Shown here in pieces: positions 6,312 through 9,029 of a stretch of 9,029 bases of DNA; the stretch's first letter is position 1; every line of letters begins with the position of its first letter. The notes beneath the pieces were generated by a model. It had not been told where the DNA came from. It worked only from the letters and a program-made list of their open reading frames with translations, and did not search any database. Where the stretch lies: positions 1-9,029 of the forward strand of contig CAJGEA010000070.1 of the NCBI GenBank assembly GCA_904502015.1. The letters run 5' to 3'. Made by a program: the position numbers and the translations under genes. This DNA is from an uncultured Clostridia bacterium (GTDB taxonomy: Bacteria > Bacillota > Clostridia > Oscillospirales > CAG-272).

Positions 6312-7313
6312 TCACTTTGAATCGTTCTTATGGTGTTGGCGCGCAATTTCGGCCAGCACCACAGCGGCGGCGGTGGACACGTTGAAGGAGTTCACCTTGC
6401 CGTACATGGGGATGGACACGATGCCGTCGCAGGCATCCTTGACCACGCGGGACACGCCGTCCCCTTCACTGCCGAGGACAAGAGCCACAGGGCCTTCAAA
6501 ATTGGTGTGGTAGTGGGCACTGCCCCCCGCCTCGGCGGCATACACCCACACGCCCGCCTTTTGCAGGGCCTGGACAGTATTATGGATGTTTGACACCTTG
6601 GCAATAGCCAGATGCTCCATAGCGCCTGCCGAGGATTTGGCAACCAGCGCGGTCAGGCCCACGGCGCGGCGGCGAGGAATGACGAGTCCGTGCGCGCCCA
6701 TGCCCTCGGCGCAACGGATGAGTGCGCCGAGATTATAGGGGTCGGTAATGCCGTCGGCAATAACGATAAAGGGCTTCTCACCACGCTCGGCGGCGATGGC
6801 CAGAATGTCCTCCACCGTAGAGTATTCCTTCTGCGCGACCATAGCGATCACGCCCTGATGGGGCACAAATCCCGCCAGACTGTCCAGCTTGGATTTATCC
6901 ACCTCGACCACGGGGATTCCCTTTTCGATGGCCTCGGCCACCAGCACGACGATGGAACCCTCGCGATCGCCGCGGCGCACCAGTAGTTTATCTATGGTAC
7001 GCTCCGAACGGAGCAGCTCACGAACGGCGTTGCGTCCGATCACCATGCCTTCGGTCTCGCGATCCTGCTCGCTCTCGTCGTACACCTCGGTATTGCGACG
7101 CTCAAACGACGGGCGGTCAAAGCGATCATCCTGCGCATGGCGGCGGTCACCTTCGTGCGGGCCCTTTGCACCGTAGGGCTTGCGGTAGCCGCCCTTGGAA
7201 CCATCACCCGTTTTTTTGTCACGCCCACCGGCGAAATTCTTATCCATCGGGTATTTTTTTGTCCCTCCGCTCTTTTGGGGACGGTTTTTCTTATTCTGAT
7301 CGTTGTACTCCAT
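6312..7313 (-). CDS. rlmB: 23S rRNA (guanosine-2'-O-)-methyltransferase RlmB, TrmH/SpoU family
   Basis: The 333-residue product is a SPOUT-class methyltransferase that transfers a methyl group from S-adenosylmethionine to a ribose 2'-OH, in the type enzyme at G2251 of 23S rRNA. The substrate-binding domain begins near residue 89 (EGMVIGRNAVRELL) and includes FVPHQGVIAMV. The catalytic knot carries the three family motifs: DPYNLGALIRCAEGMGAHG (191-209), VLGSEGDGVS (279-288) and IPMYGKVNSFNVSTAAAV (301-318). The first 85 residues form an extra, highly charged, low-complexity extension rich in Lys, Arg, Gly and Asp, probably disordered and RNA-binding. The ATG at 7313 was chosen because AAAGGA lies 6 nt upstream; an in-frame TTG at 7328 overlaps that site. 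A sigma-A promoter lies just upstream, making this the first gene of the minus-strand run. TrmH-family paralogues acting on tRNA are the main alternative identity. Confidence 0.92.
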   Translation of the reverse strand: MEYNDQNKKNRPQKSGGTKKYPMDKNFAGGRDKKTGDGSKGGYRKPYGAKGPHEGDRRHAQDDRFDRPSFERRNTEVYDESEQDRETEGMVIGRNAVRELLRSERTIDKLLVRRGDREGSIVVLVAEAIEKGIPVVEVDKSKLDSLAGFVPHQGVIAMVAQKEYSTVEDILAIAAERGEKPFIVIADGITDPYNLGALIRCAEGMGAHGLVIPRRRAVGLTALVAKSSAGAMEHLAIAKVSNIHNTVQALQKAGVWVYAAEAGGSAHYHTNFEGPVALVLGSEGDGVSRVVKDACDGIVSIPMYGKVNSFNVSTAAAVVLAEIARQHHKNDSK

Positions 7314-7319
7314 AGGACG

Positions 7320-7325
7320 TCCTTT
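7320..7325 (-). promoter_or_regulatory. Ribosome binding site of rlmB
   Basis: AAAGGA on the minus strand is 6 nt before the ATG at 7313. It favours this start over an in-frame TTG at 7328, which would contain part of the site within its own coding sequence. Confidence 0.6.
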
Positions 7326-7347
7326 CAAGCTTTATATAGTTGGTTTC

Positions 7348-7376
7348 ATTATAACATATTTTTCGTTTTTTGTATA
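7348..7376 (-). promoter_or_regulatory. Sigma-A-type promoter of rlmB and the downstream genes
   Basis: On the minus strand a perfect TATAAT (7348-7353) is preceded by TGT, making an extended -10 (TGnTATAAT). Exactly 17 bp upstream is TATACA (7371-7376), a four-of-six match to TTGACA. The spacer and the region further upstream are A/T-rich. Transcription would begin near 7341, leaving a leader of about 28 nt before the rlmB ATG. This is the only convincing promoter seen ahead of the four-gene run. Confidence 0.75.
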
Positions 7377-7397
7377 GAGCATTTCGGGATTTTTCGC

Positions 7398-7414
7398 AAA
7401 AAAGATTCTTTTTT
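7398..7414. other. AT-rich perfect palindrome between terminator and promoter
   Basis: AAAAAAGA and TCTTTTTT are perfect inverted repeats around a single T. The palindrome is 21 bp upstream of the rlmB -35 and just past the aminotransferase terminator. It could be an UP-like A-tract element, a regulator site or a secondary terminator stem; nothing in the sequence decides between these. Confidence 0.4.
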
Positions 7415-7420
7415 CAGAGC

Positions 7421-7454
7421 AAAAACGCACCGCCGTTCGATAGGCGGTGCGTTT
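7421..7454 (-). terminator. Rho-independent terminator of the aminotransferase gene
   Basis: On the minus strand AAACGCACCGCC pairs perfectly with GGCGGTGCGTTT over 12 bp (7443-7454 with 7423-7434) around an 8-base loop. The stem runs into a TTTTT tract (7421-7425), the classic intrinsic design. It starts about 15 bases after the aminotransferase stop codon. Because the stem is flanked by A's on the left, it also has a short TTT on the plus strand. Confidence 0.9.
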
Positions 7455-7469
7455 GAACAATCACAAAAA

Positions 7470-8681
7470 TCAGCCGAGGATCGCGCGGGCTACGCGGCCA
7501 AGGCGGGCGATGCCCTCAACGATCTGCTCGTCGGAGGGGGTGGAGTAGTTAAGGCGGAAGCTCTGCGAGGGGGCAGCAGGGTCGCAGTTGAAGGTAGCAC
7601 CCGGCACGATCATGAGCTTCTCGGCCATAGCAGCCTTGAGGAAGGCAGATGCATCCGCGCCGTCGGGCAGAGTAACCCAAATGAACAAGCCGCCCTCGGG
7701 ACGGGTGAATTTAACCGACGCGGGCAGCTCCTTTTCCAGGCAGGAGAGCATAAGGCTGCACTTTCGGCCGTAGAGCGCACGGATGCGGTCGATATGAGCA
7801 TCCAGATCGCACTGAGTCATGAATTTATAGCACAGCATCTGGAAGAACTGGTTGGTGTGAACGTCCTCGGACTGCTTGGCGACCACCATCTTGGCGGCGA
7901 CCTCCTCGGGGGCAACCACGAATCCCACGCGCATACCGGCCGAGAGAATCTTGGAGAAGGAGGAGCAGTAGATAACCAGTCCCTCGTCGTCAAAGCTCTT
8001 GATGGTGGGAATCTCCTCGCCCGCAAAGCGCAGCTCGCCGTAGGGGTTATCCTCAAGGATCATGAGTCCGTGCTTCTTGCAGACCTCGTAGATGGCACGG
8101 CGCTTCTCAAGCGAGGTGGTGATACCCGCGGGGTTCTGGAAGGTGGGGATGACATAGAGAAGCTTGGCGTTGGGGGTGTTTTTAATGGTTTCCTCCAGCG
8201 CCTCGATATTCATGCCGTCGTCCTCCAGAGGCACGCCCACGGTGTTGTAGCCGCAGGAGCGAAAGGCATTCAGACCGCCGATGAAGGTGGGATTCTCGCA
8301 GATAACGGTATCTCCCTCATTGCAGAAGACCTTGGCGGCCAGCTCGATGCCCTGATTGCCGCCCGAGACGATAATGGTGGTATCGTTGAACTTGTCCCCG
8401 CCGGCAACCGACTTACCGATGCCCCACACCGTCTTCTGGCGCTCGGCCACGGCACGGCGCAGGGGCTCGTAGCCGTCGGTCGCGCCGTACTGCAGAGCAG
8501 CGGTGGACTCGCTCGCGAAGATTTCAGCGGCAAAGCGGGCAAGATCCTCCACAGGGAAGGATTCGGGCGCAGGATTGCCCGCGGCGAGGGTGATGGTATC
8601 GGCATCCTTGGGTGCCTTGAGAATTTCACGGATCGCCGAGGGCTTCAGCGAGGCGATCTTATTCGAAAACGTATAGTTCAT
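7470..8681 (-). CDS. PLP-dependent class I/II aminotransferase, 2-aminoadipate/aromatic aminotransferase-like
   Basis: The 403-residue product is a complete fold-type I aminotransferase that moves an amino group between an amino acid and a 2-oxoacid in the cytoplasm. Visible signatures are LQYGATDGYEPLRRAVAE (63-80), the glycine-rich cofactor loop SGGNQGIEL (106-114), PTFQNPAGITTS with N183, EDNPYGELRF with D211 and Y214, and the PLP lysine K244 in SSFSKILSAGMRVG, with R251 for the phosphate. R376 in FRLNYS is placed to bind the substrate carboxylate. These patterns match the LysN/MocR-type subgroup, but there is no N-terminal winged-helix domain, so it is an enzyme, not a MocR regulator. The substrate cannot be fixed from sequence; aminoadipate, aromatic and branched-chain amino acids are all seen in relatives. 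The ATG at 8681 has AAAGGAA 6 nt upstream. It ends at its own terminator and starts 45 bp after the small membrane protein gene, with which it may be co-transcribed. Confidence 0.9.
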   Translation of the reverse strand: MNYTFSNKIASLKPSAIREILKAPKDADTITLAAGNPAPESFPVEDLARFAAEIFASESTAALQYGATDGYEPLRRAVAERQKTVWGIGKSVAGGDKFNDTTIIVSGGNQGIELAAKVFCNEGDTVICENPTFIGGLNAFRSCGYNTVGVPLEDDGMNIEALEETIKNTPNAKLLYVIPTFQNPAGITTSLEKRRAIYEVCKKHGLMILEDNPYGELRFAGEEIPTIKSFDDEGLVIYCSSFSKILSAGMRVGFVVAPEEVAAKMVVAKQSEDVHTNQFFQMLCYKFMTQCDLDAHIDRIRALYGRKCSLMLSCLEKELPASVKFTRPEGGLFIWVTLPDGADASAFLKAAMAEKLMIVPGATFNCDPAAPSQSFRLNYSTPSDEQIVEGIARLGRVARAILG

Positions 8682-8726
8682 ATTCGGTTCCTTTCTATGT
8701 TCAGCAATAGAGTGTTAGATGGAGGA

Positions 8727-9029
8727 TCAACGATCAACGCGATATTCGGTATCCGGCTTGCCGTCACCGTCGGTGTCAACGAGAACGGCATCCACAACAC
8801 CGTCGCCCGTGTCGTCCACGTAGATCTTACCGCCTGCGGGATCAGCGGGCGCACGCAGGATGCGAATGATCTCCACGACACCGAAGACCACAGACAGCGC
8901 GATGACGATCCAGCCGAGGATCACCAGCAGCCAATGGATGACGGTAAAGGCGATATTAAGCAGAGCGGGCACAAAGAACAGGAGCACCACACCGAGGATG
9001 ATGCGGATCAGCTCGCGCTTGAACTGCTC
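8727..9029 (-). CDS. Small two-helix membrane protein with an acidic DxDGD-type tail (5' end outside window)
   Basis: The frame is open from the right edge to a TGA at 8727-8729 and gives 100 residues. There is no plausible start before a GTG at 8990, which falls inside a hydrophobic helix, so the true start is probably just beyond the window; the visible part begins EQFKRELIRIILG. Two hydrophobic segments follow closely (about residues 9-31 and 34-54), making a hairpin with a very short turn, then a basic IIRILRAP stop. The last 40 residues form an acidic tail with two calcium-loop-like motifs, DDTGDGVVD and DTDGDGKPD, resembling EF-hand or thrombospondin type-3 loops. Small proteins of this shape occur in Clostridia without a known role. 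Whether the tail is inside or outside the cell cannot be told. The aminotransferase gene starts 45 bp downstream on the same strand. Confidence 0.7.
   Translation of the reverse strand, partial: EQFKRELIRIILGVVLLFFVPALLNIAFTVIHWLLVILGWIVIALSVVFGVVEIIRILRAPADPAGGKIYVDDTGDGVVDAVLVDTDGDGKPDTEYRVDR

Noticed and set aside
6271..6315. GTG at 6315 as start of the large membrane protein, giving 998 residues
   Set aside because: It overlaps the rlmB stop but has no ribosome binding site, while AAAGGAGG sits at the right distance from the GTG at 6270. It is not excluded.
5197..6513. A 438-codon plus-strand open frame with LGLILG repeats that looks like a membrane protein
   Set aside because: It is the antisense reading of the acidic repeat and the start of rlmB; it crosses two well-supported minus-strand genes and its hydrophobic repeat is created by the 12-bp units.
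7314..7328. TTG at 7328 as start of rlmB
   Set aside because: The ATG at 7313 has AAAGGA 6 nt upstream, and that site would be inside the coding sequence if TTG were used.
8727..8990. GTG at 8990 as the start of the small membrane protein
   Set aside because: It falls within the first hydrophobic helix and the frame stays open with a sensible amphipathic EQFKRELIRIILG segment to the window edge, so the gene is more likely truncated by the window.

Overview
The window looks like chromosomal DNA of an anaerobic Firmicute of class Clostridia, probably a gut or rumen member. The evidence is the paired TIGR03960 and TIGR03936 radical-SAM-type genes, the C-terminal end of a Cthe_2159-like carbohydrate-binding protein, strong AGGAGG-type ribosome binding sites, and a multi-hairpin intergenic repeat of a kind common in gut Clostridia. 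Coding DNA is GC-rich by eye and the intergenic control regions are AT-rich. There are no rRNA or tRNA genes, CRISPR arrays, transposases or phage genes.

Layout, left to right. Positions 2-415 (+) hold the 3' end of a secreted or surface-type carbohydrate-binding protein. Positions 416-667 are intergenic: a mirrored four-hairpin repeat (453-551), then a strong 15-bp hairpin (600-633) between convergent genes. From 7313 down to 668 on the minus strand is a four-gene run: rlmB, a 983-residue membrane protein of unknown function, a B12-binding/radical SAM protein (TIGR03960) and its partner (TIGR03936). A good sigma-A-type promoter (7348-7376) with an extended -10 reads into rlmB. No other convincing promoter or terminator was found in the run, so it is probably one operon. 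Positions 7421-7454 are the rho-independent terminator of the next minus-strand gene, a PLP-dependent class I/II aminotransferase (7470-8681). Beyond it, 8727-9029 (-) is the 3' part of a small protein with two membrane helices and an acidic DxDGD-type tail, cut by the window edge.

The most unusual item is the 983-residue protein. It has a 19-unit acidic tetrapeptide repeat, a long disordered linker, and then a membrane region whose helix order (4 + 2 + 2), proline-containing sixth helix and following cytoplasmic domain match the plan of P1B-type (heavy-metal) P-type ATPases. The motifs needed for catalysis (CPx, DKTGT, TGES, TGD, GDGxND) are missing or replaced. I read it as a possible pseudo-P-type ATPase, perhaps a sensor or scaffold. 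This rests on pattern recognition only, and its function is unknown. It lies between an rRNA methyltransferase gene and a radical SAM pair, so expression is probably linked to RNA-modification or translation-related genes.
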